Shown here one piece after another: positions 40,663 to 47,781 of a stretch of DNA of 64,000 nucleotides. Source of the stretch: Amycolatopsis mediterranei (GTDB taxonomy: Bacteria; Actinomycetota; Actinomycetes; Mycobacteriales; Pseudonocardiaceae); NCBI RefSeq assembly GCF_026017845.1, contig NZ_CP100416.1:9806711-9870710 (forward strand), given 5' to 3'. Numbering within the stretch: the stretch's first letter is position 1; every line of letters starts with the position of its first letter. Under the pieces are notes generated by a model. That model was not told the origin of the DNA, made no database searches, and saw only the letters and a program-made list of their open reading frames with translations. A program made the translations under genes and the position numbers.

Positions 40663-42990
40663 GTGAACCGGACCTTGGACAAGCTACGACGACGCGGCCC
40701 GGTGCTCGCGCTCGTCGCCTCGGCACTGCTGGTGGCGGCCGGGCTCACCGCCCCCGCCGCGCTCGCCGCGGACGACTACACACAGAGCGTCACGCAGCCC
40801 AGCTCGACGCAGGCGCAGATCAACTTCACCCCGACGACCCCGGCGCTGTACGTGGACGTCCACTACACCGGCGTGCCGGGCCTCGGCCAGCAGAACGTCC
40901 GGATGACCAACGGCTCCGGCACCTGGCGCACCACCGTCAACGGGCTGAGCAGCGGAAACGTCCTCGACTACTGGTTCACCTACGAGAAGAACGGCCCGCA
41001 GTACGACACCCCGCACTTCAGCTACACCGTCGGCGGGGGCGGTACGACGACCGTCGCGGCCCCGACGTTCAGCCCGCCCGGCGGCACCTACTCGTCCGCC
41101 CAGACGGTGACGATCAGCAGCGCCACCGCGGGCGCCACCATCCGGTACACAGTGGACGGCTCGACACCGACCGCGTCCTCGACCGTCTACAGCGGACCGA
41201 TCAGCGTCCCGAACTCCCGCACGGTCAACGCGATCGCGCTCAAGTCCGGGTCGACGACCTCGCCGGTGTCGAGCGCGAGCTACACGATCGGCACCCAGGC
41301 GGGCTGTCCGACGCAGTCCGACACCCCGAACTTCGGGCCGAACGTGCGGATCTTCGACCCGGGCATGTCCGCGGCGACGATCCAGGCGCAACTGGACACC
41401 GACTTCAACAACCAGAAGGACACGCTCACCGCGCAGTTCGCCGAGCGCCGCGTCGCCCACCTCTTCAAGCCGGGCACGTACAACAATGTGCACGACAACG
41501 TCGGCTTCTACACCTCGGTCGCCGGCCTCGGCCAGAACCCGGGCGACGTCCTGATCAACGGTGACGTCACCGTCGACGCCTTCAACGCCTCGGACAACGG
41601 CGTCGCGCTGCAGAACTTCTGGCGCTCGGCGGAGAACCTGGCGGTCAACCCCTCCGGTGGCCAGGAACGCTGGGCGGTCGCGCAGGCCGCGCCGTTCCGC
41701 CGGATGGACGTCCGCGGCGGGCTGCAGCTGTACCCGGCGAGCTACGGCTACGCCAGCGGCGGCTACATCGCCGACACGAAGGTGGCCGGCCAGGCCGCGT
41801 CGGTGTCGCAGCAGCAGTGGTACACCCGCGACTCGGCGCTCGGCAGCTGGAACGGCGGCGTGTGGAACATGGTCTTCTCCGGCACCAGCGGCGCGCCGGC
41901 GACCACGTTCCCGAACCCGCCGGAGACCACGCTGGCCACGACGCCGGTCTCCCGTGACGTGCCCTACCTCTACGTCGACGGCACCGGCAAGTACCGCGTG
42001 TTCCTGCCGTCCCTGCGCACCAACGTGTCCGGACCGAGCTGGGCGAACGGCAGCACCCCGGGCACGTCGGCGCCGATGAGCCAGTTCTACGTCGTCAAGT
42101 CCGGCGACACGGCCGCGTCGATCAACAACGCGCTCGCGGCGGGCTGCAACCTGTTCTTCACGCCGGGCATCTACCACCTCAACCAGACGCTCAACGTGAC
42201 CCGCGCGAACACGACGATCCTCGGCATCGGCTACCCGACGCTGGTGCCCGACAACGGCGTCAACGCGATGCAGGTGTCCGATGTGGACGGCGTCCGGCTC
42301 AAGGGCCTGCTCTTCGACGCCGGCACGGCGAACTCGCAGGCGCTGCTCACGGTCGGCCAGTCCGGCTCGTCGGCCTCGCACGCCGCGAACCCGACGACGG
42401 TCCAGGACGTGTTCTTCCGGATCGGCGGCGAGCTCGCCGGCAAGGCGACGAACAGCCTGATCGTCAACAGCTCCGACACGATTATCGACCACATCTGGGC
42501 GTGGCGGGCCGACCACGGCAACGCGGGCACGGTCGGCTGGAACACCAACACCGCCGACACCGGGCTCGTCGTGAACGGGGCGAACGTGCTGGCCACCGGC
42601 CTGTTCGTCGAGCACTACCAGAAGTACCAGGTGATCTGGAACGGCCAGGGCGGGAAGACGATCTTCTTCCAGAACGAGATGCCCTACGACGTGCCGAACC
42701 AGGCGTCGTGGAACGCCCCATCGGGTGTCGCCGGGTATGCCGCGTACAAGGTCGGGTCGAACGTGACGTCCCATGAGGCCTGGGGTCTCGGGAGCTACTG
42801 CTTCTTCGACACGAACCCGGCGGTGTCCAGCTACCACGCGTTCGAGGTGCCGAACACCAGCGGTGTGCGGTTCCACAGCCTGCTGACGGTGTCGCTCAAC
42901 TACCGCGGCACGATCACGCACGTCATCAACGACACCGGCGGCACCACGCCTTCGGGCACGGTGCCGGTCAACGTGGTCAGCTACCCGTAA
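40663..42990 (+). CDS. secreted CBM56 / chitobiase-like / beta-helix protein, putative GH55-like beta-1,3-glucanase
   Basis: 775 residues. Signal peptide about 1-36. A CBM56 beta-1,3-glucan-binding module (about 37-122) is marked by YVDVHYTGVPG, GTWRTTVNGLSSG and DYWFTYEKNGPQYDTPHF. A chitobiase/hexosaminidase C-terminal-type domain (about 130-205) reads FSPPGGTYSSAQTVTIS, IRYTVDGSTPTASS. The rest (about 215-775) is a parallel beta-helix of two halves, reminiscent of GH55 exo-beta-1,3-glucanases, with FFQNEMPYDVPNQASW near the end. The GTG at 40663 follows CGGAGG; the longer frame from TTG at 40606 breaks the signal peptide. Confidence 0.75.
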   Translation: MNRTLDKLRRRGPVLALVASALLVAAGLTAPAALAADDYTQSVTQPSSTQAQINFTPTTPALYVDVHYTGVPGLGQQNVRMTNGSGTWRTTVNGLSSGNVLDYWFTYEKNGPQYDTPHFSYTVGGGGTTTVAAPTFSPPGGTYSSAQTVTISSATAGATIRYTVDGSTPTASSTVYSGPISVPNSRTVNAIALKSGSTTSPVSSASYTIGTQAGCPTQSDTPNFGPNVRIFDPGMSAATIQAQLDTDFNNQKDTLTAQFAERRVAHLFKPGTYNNVHDNVGFYTSVAGLGQNPGDVLINGDVTVDAFNASDNGVALQNFWRSAENLAVNPSGGQERWAVAQAAPFRRMDVRGGLQLYPASYGYASGGYIADTKVAGQAASVSQQQWYTRDSALGSWNGGVWNMVFSGTSGAPATTFPNPPETTLATTPVSRDVPYLYVDGTGKYRVFLPSLRTNVSGPSWANGSTPGTSAPMSQFYVVKSGDTAASINNALAAGCNLFFTPGIYHLNQTLNVTRANTTILGIGYPTLVPDNGVNAMQVSDVDGVRLKGLLFDAGTANSQALLTVGQSGSSASHAANPTTVQDVFFRIGGELAGKATNSLIVNSSDTIIDHIWAWRADHGNAGTVGWNTNTADTGLVVNGANVLATGLFVEHYQKYQVIWNGQGGKTIFFQNEMPYDVPNQASWNAPSGVAGYAAYKVGSNVTSHEAWGLGSYCFFDTNPAVSSYHAFEVPNTSGVRFHSLLTVSLNYRGTITHVINDTGGTTPSGTVPVNVVSYP

Positions 42991-42998
42991 CCCGGGTG

Positions 42999-43048
42999 AA
43001 CAGCGAGCCCCGCACCGGACCCGACCCGGTGCGGGGCCTCGCTGTTTT
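42999..43048 (+). terminator. strong intrinsic terminator
   Basis: A 20-nt left arm AACAGCGAG-CCCCGCACCGG (42999-43018) pairs with 43026-43046 with a single bulged base and a 7-nt loop, then TTTT (43045-43048). It ends the beta-helix gene and abuts the stop of the convergent esterase gene. Confidence 0.85.
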
Positions 43049-44016
43049 CAGGCCACGTGCAGGACCGCGTCGGCGTTCTCGAGCAGCTCCGGGGTGAGCG
43101 GTGCGTACCGGTGGTCGGCGTCGTCCCGGGTGCGACCGGCCGGGATTTCCGTGGTCAGGCACCAGGTCTTCGTTTCGCGCTGCAGCAAGCCTTCGTAGGT
43201 GTCCGCCGCCGGCTCGCCGAGGCCGAGGGCTTCGCTGTGGCCGAGGCTGCCGGCGATGAAGGCGTACCGCTCGCCGAGCCGCGCCGCGACGATCGCCCCC
43301 GCGCCCGATCCGAGGTGGGCGTTGTGCGCGAACACCAGGGTCCGGCCGGGCTGCGAACCGTGGATGTCCAGGAGGTTCCGGGCCATGATGACCGCTCGGG
43401 CGCTCGCGAGGCGCGCGATCCTCGTGTCCCGGTCCCCGGGCAGCGCCGACGCGGCGTGGTAGCGCAGCAGATCGAGCCCGGCCATCGCGTTGATCCGCGC
43501 GCGGTTCGACTCCGCGGTCTCGATGCGGGCGTCGAGGGCCATGAGCAGGTCGTCCGCGATGACCCGCAGCTCGCGGGCCTCGGGTGACGCGCCGGGCGAC
43601 GCGGCCGGGTCGAGGATCGCTTCGGACCGGCTCCACCGCTCGTCGTCGCCGGTCAGCGCCGCGATGTCGACGTCGAGGCCCAGGTGGTCGCGGGCGTGTT
43701 CGAGGTAGGGGCGCGGGCTGGGGGCGCTGAACATCTCCGTCGGGGCGTCGAAGCCGTGGAAGGTCAGCGGTTCGGCGGCGGTCTCGTTGTACTCGCGCAG
43801 CCAGTCGAGCAGCTGCCGGTTGGCGGCCAGTTCGCCGAAGCCGTGCGAGAACCCACCGTCGAGCGCGGCGACGCGGTCGGTCTCCAGCGCGATCGACCGG
43901 AAGCCGTGCTCGGCGAGCCAGGCGAACAGCTCGTTGCGGATCCGCGCGAAGGCCGGTTCGAAGTGCGTCGGCTCCCCGAACGCGAGCAGTTCGGCGGTGA
44001 GGTCGGTGATGTCCAT
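43048..44016 (-). CDS. erythromycin esterase family protein
   Basis: 322 residues. Ere signatures: FGEPTHFEP (about 13-21), SIALETDRVAALDG (about 41-54) and LVFAHNAHLGSGAG (about 222-235), the Glu/His set used to activate water. Ere enzymes hydrolyse the macrolide lactone; many environmental members act on other substrates, so resistance cannot be claimed. The start at 44016 lies 8 nt after a TACGAT -10 in the 17-bp gap to the divergent MerR gene. Confidence 0.8.
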   Translation of the reverse strand: MDITDLTAELLAFGEPTHFEPAFARIRNELFAWLAEHGFRSIALETDRVAALDGGFSHGFGELAANRQLLDWLREYNETAAEPLTFHGFDAPTEMFSAPSPRPYLEHARDHLGLDVDIAALTGDDERWSRSEAILDPAASPGASPEARELRVIADDLLMALDARIETAESNRARINAMAGLDLLRYHAASALPGDRDTRIARLASARAVIMARNLLDIHGSQPGRTLVFAHNAHLGSGAGAIVAARLGERYAFIAGSLGHSEALGLGEPAADTYEGLLQRETKTWCLTTEIPAGRTRDDADHRYAPLTPELLENADAVLHVA

Positions 44017-44033
44017 GTGGTTGAATCGTATCC

Positions 44034-44735
44034 TTGAAGACTCGTTTGAGACCGGCTGACCTCGCCCGTGAGCACGGCATCTCCACGCAGGCGGTCCGCA
44101 ACTACGAGCGCGACGGCTTCCTCCCGCCGGCCGCGCGCACGCCGAGCGGCTACCGCGTCTACACGGAAATGCACGCGGCGGCCCTCCGGGCGTTCCTGGC
44201 GCTGGTCCCGGCCTACGGGCACGCCACGGCCGGCGGGATCATGCACGCCGTCCACGACGACGACCTCGGCCGCGCGCTCACCCTCGTCGACCGCGGCCAC
44301 GAATTGCTGCTCCGCGACCGCGAAACCCTCAACACGGTCCGGAAGGCGATCGGGCACCTGACGACCGGGCCGGCACCCGAGCCGGCCGCGACCGGCTGGT
44401 CGATCGGCGAACTCGCGCACCGCCTCGGCGTCACCGCGGCGACCGTGCGGGCGTGGGAACGCGCCGGCATCCTGGTGCCGTCCCGGAATCGGGCGACCGG
44501 CTACCGGGTCTACCAGGGCGCCGACATCCGGGACGCGGAACTGGCCCACCTGCTCCGCCGCGGCGGCCACCCGCTGGAACACATCGCGACGGTGGTCGAG
44601 CAGGTCCGCACCGCGGGCGGCACCGAGTCGCTGGCCGAGGCGCTCGAAACCTGGCAGGACCGGCTGACCGCGCGCGGCTTGGCGATGCTCGAGGCGGCCG
44701 GCCGGCTCAGCGCGTACCTCGGGTCACGGACGTGA
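44034..44735 (+). CDS. MerR-family regulator with two HTH domains (TioE-like)
   Basis: 233 residues with a duplicated MerR DNA-binding domain: LAREHGISTQAVRNYERDGFLP (about 9-30) and IGELAHRLGVTAATVRAWERAGILVP (about 122-147), each followed by GYRVY. This is the TioE arrangement, named after the thiocoraline-cluster regulator. Only 17 bp separate it from the divergent erythromycin-esterase-like gene, so it almost certainly controls that gene. TTG starts are possible at 44034 or 44046; no ribosome site is visible. The 3' end overlaps the next, convergent gene by 12 bp. Confidence 0.82.
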   Translation: MKTRLRPADLAREHGISTQAVRNYERDGFLPPAARTPSGYRVYTEMHAAALRAFLALVPAYGHATAGGIMHAVHDDDLGRALTLVDRGHELLLRDRETLNTVRKAIGHLTTGPAPEPAATGWSIGELAHRLGVTAATVRAWERAGILVPSRNRATGYRVYQGADIRDAELAHLLRRGGHPLEHIATVVEQVRTAGGTESLAEALETWQDRLTARGLAMLEAAGRLSAYLGSRT

Positions 44736-45566
44736 GCCCCGGTGCAGCCGGTCGTACTCGTGCGCGGCCGCGCGCTGGGTGCGCACCGGCAGCGCCGTTT
44801 CCTCGGCCTCGTCGTCGACCTCGTTGAGCCCGAGCTGCACGGCCAGCCGGATCTGCTCGCGGTTTTCGCGGACCACGGCGGAGAAGAAGTCGTCGATCCG
44901 CGGGTCGAGGAGGACTTCGAGCAGCACCCGGAACGACGTGTCGACGCAGGCGCGCACGATCTCGTCGTGGAACGGCAGCCGTTTGAGCTTCCCGAGCTGC
45001 GGGTCCGCGGCGATCTTCTCGGCGATGATCGAGCGCAGCTCGTCCTTGTGCGCCCCGAGCGACTTGGCCAGGTTCTCCGGGTAGTTGCCGGTTTCCAGCA
45101 CCTTGACGACCTCGTCGAGCACCGCGATCGTCACCGGCTTCTTGATCGCCTTCACGATCGGCTCGGAGAGCTTGTCGACGAGCCGGTAGGTGAACTGCTC
45201 CCCGACGGCCCGGTCCGCGGCCCGCCCGATCCGCACGAGCAGCAGCACGACGCTGATGAACTTGTGCGCGGTCATCGCGGGGTGCGCGACCGGGATCATG
45301 GCGAACAGCTCGTACCAGTTGCGCACGAGGAACTTCCTGGCCCACCGCCGCTTCCGCCACCGCCACAGGAACTCGAGCAGGAAGACGCCGCAGATCCCGC
45401 AGTCGACGGCGAAGATGACGAGCCCGGCGTCCCGCCCGGGCGGGCTGAGCACCATGAACCCGAGCAGCCCGACCGACCCGGCGGCGAGCACGAGCATGAT
45501 CCAGTCGTCGGCGCGCACGTTCCCGGGCAGGATCCCGCTGTTGAGCTCGGGTTCACTGGTGACCAT
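44724..45566 (-). CDS. ion-channel-like membrane protein
   Basis: 280 residues. Four hydrophobic segments lie in the first about 120 residues (about 22-42, 48-70, 88-105, 108-125), with WRWRKRRWARKFLVRNWYE between them, resembling a truncated voltage-sensor or ion-transporter module. No pore motif is seen. The C-terminal about 150 residues are soluble, helical and charged. Substrate unknown. ATG at 45566 and the adjacent GTG are both possible starts; no ribosome site. Confidence 0.6.
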   Translation of the reverse strand: MVTSEPELNSGILPGNVRADDWIMLVLAAGSVGLLGFMVLSPPGRDAGLVIFAVDCGICGVFLLEFLWRWRKRRWARKFLVRNWYELFAMIPVAHPAMTAHKFISVVLLLVRIGRAADRAVGEQFTYRLVDKLSEPIVKAIKKPVTIAVLDEVVKVLETGNYPENLAKSLGAHKDELRSIIAEKIAADPQLGKLKRLPFHDEIVRACVDTSFRVLLEVLLDPRIDDFFSAVVRENREQIRLAVQLGLNEVDDEAEETALPVRTQRAAAHEYDRLHRGSRP

Positions 45567-45704
45567 GCCCGATGATGGCACGGACACCGCTGATCAGCCG
45601 TCCGGACCGGCCCCGCGAAGTGACCTGTTTCTGTCCGGCATTCGTCACGTCGAACCGCCGCCCGATACGGCATCGTGGAGGGTGGCGGTCAAGGCGAGGA
45701 GGAG

Positions 45705-45736
45705 CCGGGAGCCTGCTGTTCGGTTCCGGCTCCCGG
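45705..45736. terminator. hairpin in the 292-bp gap 45567-45858
   Basis: A 9-bp inverted repeat CCGGGAGCC (45705-45713) / GGCTCCCGG (45728-45736) with a 14-nt loop. It is followed by three GGTGGCT-type short repeats (45741-45762). It lies downstream of the alpha/beta hydrolase gene (minus strand) and is probably its terminator. Nothing else is seen in the gap. Confidence 0.45.
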
Positions 45737-45858
45737 GGACGCGGTGGCTGGTGGCTGGTGGCTCAAGAAGCGGGCTGCCGGCCCACGCCGGAGGACCTCG
45801 CGGGCCGCAGGTCGCCACCATCGGCCGGGTCGCCGGAATTACCTCGGCACCGAGGAAG

Positions 45859-46725
45859 TCAGCCTTCGAGCACCTCCCGGAGCTTCTCGGCGAAGGACTC
45901 GGGCCGGCCGGCGTAGCCGAACTCGCCGCCCAGGAAACCGCCGTGGTGACTCGGGAAGACGGTCGCCTCCTGCCCGAGCAGCCCGGCCGTCCCGACCGCG
46001 GCACGCCCGGTGAAGACCTCACGGGACTCCTCGCCGACGGCGATGACGACCCGCGTCGGCGCCGCGGCCAGCGCCTCGACGTCGAGCCGGTAGGTGGTCA
46101 CCGGGAGGGACCGGTCGGTCAGCAGCGGGTCGTCGCGGCGGCCGTCGTCGCCGGACGGCAGCCCGAACTGCGCCGGGTCCACCGGTGGCAACGCGAAGTA
46201 GGCGTCGGTGAACTCGCCCGGCCACGAGGTCATCGCGGAGAACGCCGCCATCCCGGCGCCGAACCCCTTGGCCTGGTAGACGTCCCGGACCGCCTGCCCG
46301 GCGCGCTCGGCCGCGGCGGCGTCGGGCAACGACCGGACCAGCGGTGGCTCGTGGGCGACCAGGGTGCGGACGTCGCCGGGATGGGCGGTGACGAGCGCGA
46401 GCGCGGTGACCGCGCCGCCGCTGCTCCCGAACACCTCGACGGCGCCGGCCCCCAGTGCCCGGATGACGGCGTGGACGTCTTCGGCTTGGACGGCGGGCAC
46501 GTGGTCGTCCCGCCCGTCCTTCCGGGCGCTGCGCCCGAGCCCGCGCGGGTCGTAGGTGACCACGGTGCGGTCGGCGAAGTGCGACGCCAACGAGCCGAAC
46601 CCTTCGGCGGTCATCGGCTGCCCGATCATGAGCAGCGGTGGCCGCGGGCTCTCGGCGGGCGCCGGGCCGTGGACGTCGTAGACGATGTCGGCTTCGGGTG
46701 TTTCCAGCGTGTGCGTGGTGGCCAT
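45859..46725 (-). CDS. alpha/beta hydrolase
   Basis: 288 residues. The nucleophile elbow is VFGSSGGAVTAL (Ser about 102), the oxyanion/DPRG region is VVTYDPRGLGRSAR (about 55-68), and the catalytic His is in FPSHHGGFLG near the C-terminus. Resembles actinobacterial hydrolases of unknown ester or lactone substrate. ATG at 46725 with GGGGAGGAA 3 nt before it. Confidence 0.85.
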   Translation of the reverse strand: MATTHTLETPEADIVYDVHGPAPAESPRPPLLMIGQPMTAEGFGSLASHFADRTVVTYDPRGLGRSARKDGRDDHVPAVQAEDVHAVIRALGAGAVEVFGSSGGAVTALALVTAHPGDVRTLVAHEPPLVRSLPDAAAAERAGQAVRDVYQAKGFGAGMAAFSAMTSWPGEFTDAYFALPPVDPAQFGLPSGDDGRRDDPLLTDRSLPVTTYRLDVEALAAAPTRVVIAVGEESREVFTGRAAVGTAGLLGQEATVFPSHHGGFLGGEFGYAGRPESFAEKLREVLEG

Positions 46726-46792
46726 GGTTCCTCCCCGGTCAGGTCTGCTCGGAAGGTTAGGCCGGGGCACCGACAGTTTTGCCCCGCGCGAG

Positions 46793-46861
46793 TCGCGCGC
46801 CGTGGTGTCGATCCACGTCGGCGGGGCTCATGAGGCTCCGCTGGTTGCCGAACCGCGCGCG
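46793..46861 (-). tRNA. compact tRNA-like cloverleaf, anticodon CAT
   Basis: 69 nt, 5' end at 46861. Manual fold: acceptor CGCGCGC/GCGCGCG (7 bp). Miniature D-arm GGTT-CGGC-AACC. AG linker. Anticodon stem CGGAGC/GCCCCG (one A.C mismatch) with loop CTCATGA (U33 present, anticodon CAT). Variable CCGA. T-arm CGTGG/CCACG with loop ATCGACA. Discriminator A. Same segment lengths as the 46940 and 47163 elements. It lacks the conserved D-loop GG, so standard models may score it low. Could be a functional non-canonical tRNA or a decayed one. Confidence 0.5.
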
Positions 46862-46863
46862 TG

Positions 46864-46937
46864 AGTGGCCGACCGGACTCGCACCGGCTTCGCCCGGGGC
46901 CACAGCCCGGGGCCTCGTCTCCTTCGGCATCGGCCAC
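46864..46937 (-). tRNA. tRNA-like cloverleaf, anticodon GTG (His)
   Basis: 74 nt, 5' end at 46937. Acceptor GTGGCCG/CGGCCAC is perfect and can extend by one A-T pair to 8 bp. D-arm GCC/GGC with an 11-nt purine-rich loop. Anticodon stem CCGGG/CCCGG, loop CTGTGGC (U33, anticodon GTG). T-arm GCCGG/CCGGT with atypical loop TGCGAGT. Discriminator T. Unlike its three neighbours it has a near-normal D-arm. Two-base gaps separate it from the elements on either side. Confidence 0.5.
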
Positions 46938-46939
46938 GG

Positions 46940-47008
46940 TGGAAGACGTGGGTGTCGAACCCACCGAGGCGATCGTGCAAGGATCACCCGCGCTCCGGCG
47001 CGTCTCCC
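46940..47008 (-). tRNA. compact tRNA-like cloverleaf, anticodon TGC (Ala)
   Basis: 69 nt, 5' end at 47008. Acceptor GGGAGAC/GTCTTCC, with a G3.U70 wobble, the tRNA-Ala identity element. Miniature D-arm GCGC-CGGA-GCGC. GG linker. Anticodon stem GTGATC/GATCGC, loop CTTGCAC (U33, anticodon TGC). Variable CTCG. Perfect T-arm GTGGG/CCCAC with consensus loop TTCGACA. A73 followed by encoded CC. This is the most convincing of the compact elements: anticodon and G3.U70 agree on alanine. Confidence 0.6.
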
Positions 47009-47010
47009 GA

Positions 47011-47033
47011 GCGGCGCGTCCGGGACGCGCCGC
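47011..47033. other. perfect 10-bp hairpin beside tRNA-Arg
   Basis: GCGGCGCGTC (47011-47020), loop CGG, and the exact complement (47024-47033). It fills the 29-nt gap between the 3' end of tRNA-Arg and the 5' end of the TGC element. It may be a processing signal or attenuator; there is no U-tract. Confidence 0.55.
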
Positions 47034-47037
47034 CACG

Positions 47038-47110
47038 AGCCCCCGGCAGGAGTCGAACCTGCGACCTGCGGCTTCGGAAGCCGCTGCTCTGTCCACTGAG
47101 CCACGGGGGC
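47038..47110 (-). tRNA. tRNA-Arg (anticodon CCG)
   Basis: 73 nt canonical cloverleaf, 5' end at 47110: acceptor GCCCCCG/CGGGGGC, D-arm GCTC/GAGC, anticodon stem GCGGC/GCCGC with loop TTCCGAA (CCG), variable AGGTC, T-arm GCAGG/CCTGC with TTCGACT, no encoded CCA. Reads CGG codons, abundant in this genome. Compact tRNA-like elements flank it on both sides. Confidence 0.96.
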
Positions 47111-47162
47111 GCACCCGCGTCGCCCGCACTGTTGCGGCCGAGACGAGCGCAGAGAAAAACGG

Positions 47163-47231
47163 CACCGGCGGAAGGAGTCGAACCCTCGGGTCGCGGTTCT
47201 GGGGACCACGCCGCTTCCGAAGCACGCCGAT
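47163..47231 (-). tRNA. compact tRNA-like cloverleaf, anticodon CCA (Trp-like)
   Basis: 69 nt, 5' end at 47231. Acceptor ATCGGCG/CGCCGGT (one T.G). T8. Miniature D-arm GCTT-CGG-AAGC. GG linker. Anticodon stem CGTGGT/ACCGCG with loop CCCCAGA (CCA in the anticodon position, but C instead of U33). Variable ACCC. T-arm GAGGG/CCTTC with consensus loop TTCGACT. Discriminator G followed by CC. A1-U72 and G73 match tRNA-Trp identity; the missing U33 argues for an altered or non-decoding role. Confidence 0.5.
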
Positions 47232-47260
47232 AAGGAATTGCGAACGCACGAAAAGAGAAA

Positions 47261-47290
47261 GCCGCCCGAATCGGTTTCCCGATGGGCGGC
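47261..47290 (-). terminator. intrinsic terminator between tRNA-Thr and the tRNA-like array
   Basis: On the minus strand GCCGCCC-ATCGG, loop GAAA, CCGAT-(TC)-GGGCGGC, then the U-rich tract TTTCTCTTTT (47260-47251). It would end transcription from the tRNA-Thr promoter just before the compact elements, so the array would need its own promoter or read-through. Confidence 0.8.
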
Positions 47291-47314
47291 TCCCGGGCCA
47301 TGACGAGCACTACG

Positions 47315-47419
47315 TCATGCCGAGGAGCCAGGAAGGCCATGCCACCGAAGCCGGCGGGCTGCCGGCGCACACGCGGCAGCCGCGGTGTGCCGCGCCTCCC
47401 GCGTCCGCATGTGCGTCAT
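47315..47419 (-). CDS. possible small protein between tRNA-Thr and terminator
   Basis: 34 codons, ATG at 47419 preceded by GGGAG 6 nt upstream. Starts MTHMRTREARH, basic and Ala-rich, no recognisable family. It lies within the presumed tRNA-Thr transcript, in a stretch with several hairpins (47288-47329 and 47367-47390), so a structured RNA is an equal possibility. Confidence 0.3.
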   Translation of the reverse strand: MTHMRTREARHTAAAACAPAARRLRWHGLPGSSA

Positions 47420-47529
47420 GACCACTCCCGATGTTTCTTTCGTGTGGAGCCATCCTCACGCACCGGACCACATGCGGTCAACGCATTTACCGGAAACAAT
47501 TCCGGCCCGCGATGGGCGGGGGCGAAGGG

Positions 47530-47602
47530 AGCCGCCAAGGGGGCTCGAACCCCTGACCTTCTGTTTACAAGACAGATGCTCTACCAGCTGAGCTATAGCG
47601 GC
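47530..47602 (-). tRNA. tRNA-Thr (anticodon TGT)
   Basis: 73 nt canonical cloverleaf, 5' end at 47602: acceptor GCCGCTA/TGGCGGC, D-arm GCTC/GAGC, anticodon stem TCTGT/ACAGA with loop CTTGTAA (TGT), variable AGGTC, T-arm AGGGG/CCCCT with TTCGAGC, no encoded CCA. Confidence 0.96.
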
Positions 47603-47624
47603 CTGGCACCGGAGCGCCGCACCC

Positions 47625-47630
47625 AGTGTA
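47625..47630 (-). promoter_or_regulatory. -10 element of tRNA-Thr
   Basis: TACACT on the minus strand, 22 bp before the mature 5' end of tRNA-Thr, giving a short leader for RNase P removal. The -35 region is weak. Confidence 0.55.
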
Positions 47631-47781
47631 CCGAGCCGCCTTCCATGATCCGTTCGGGAGGCAGGATCCGCAGGTCCAGGCGACCATGGAGCAACGTGGT
47701 GGACGACACTCCATGATCCGTGCAACGGTCGGCGGGTGGCCGTCGATGGTCATCGGGAACGAGCGAGGAGGTGGATGGATC

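Noticed and set aside
40684..42921. 745-codon frame antisense to the CBM56/beta-helix gene
   Set aside because: Arg/Val/Gly-biased shadow; the sense strand has a signal peptide and three domains.
46750..47602. Integrated element or prophage attachment at the tRNA cluster
   Set aside because: No integrase, no phage genes and no duplicated tRNA 3' end seen in the window.
47642..47721. Direct repeat TCCATGATCCGT at 47642-47653 and 47710-47721
   Set aside because: Only two copies of 12 bp upstream of thrE with no supporting element; could be chance or slippage.
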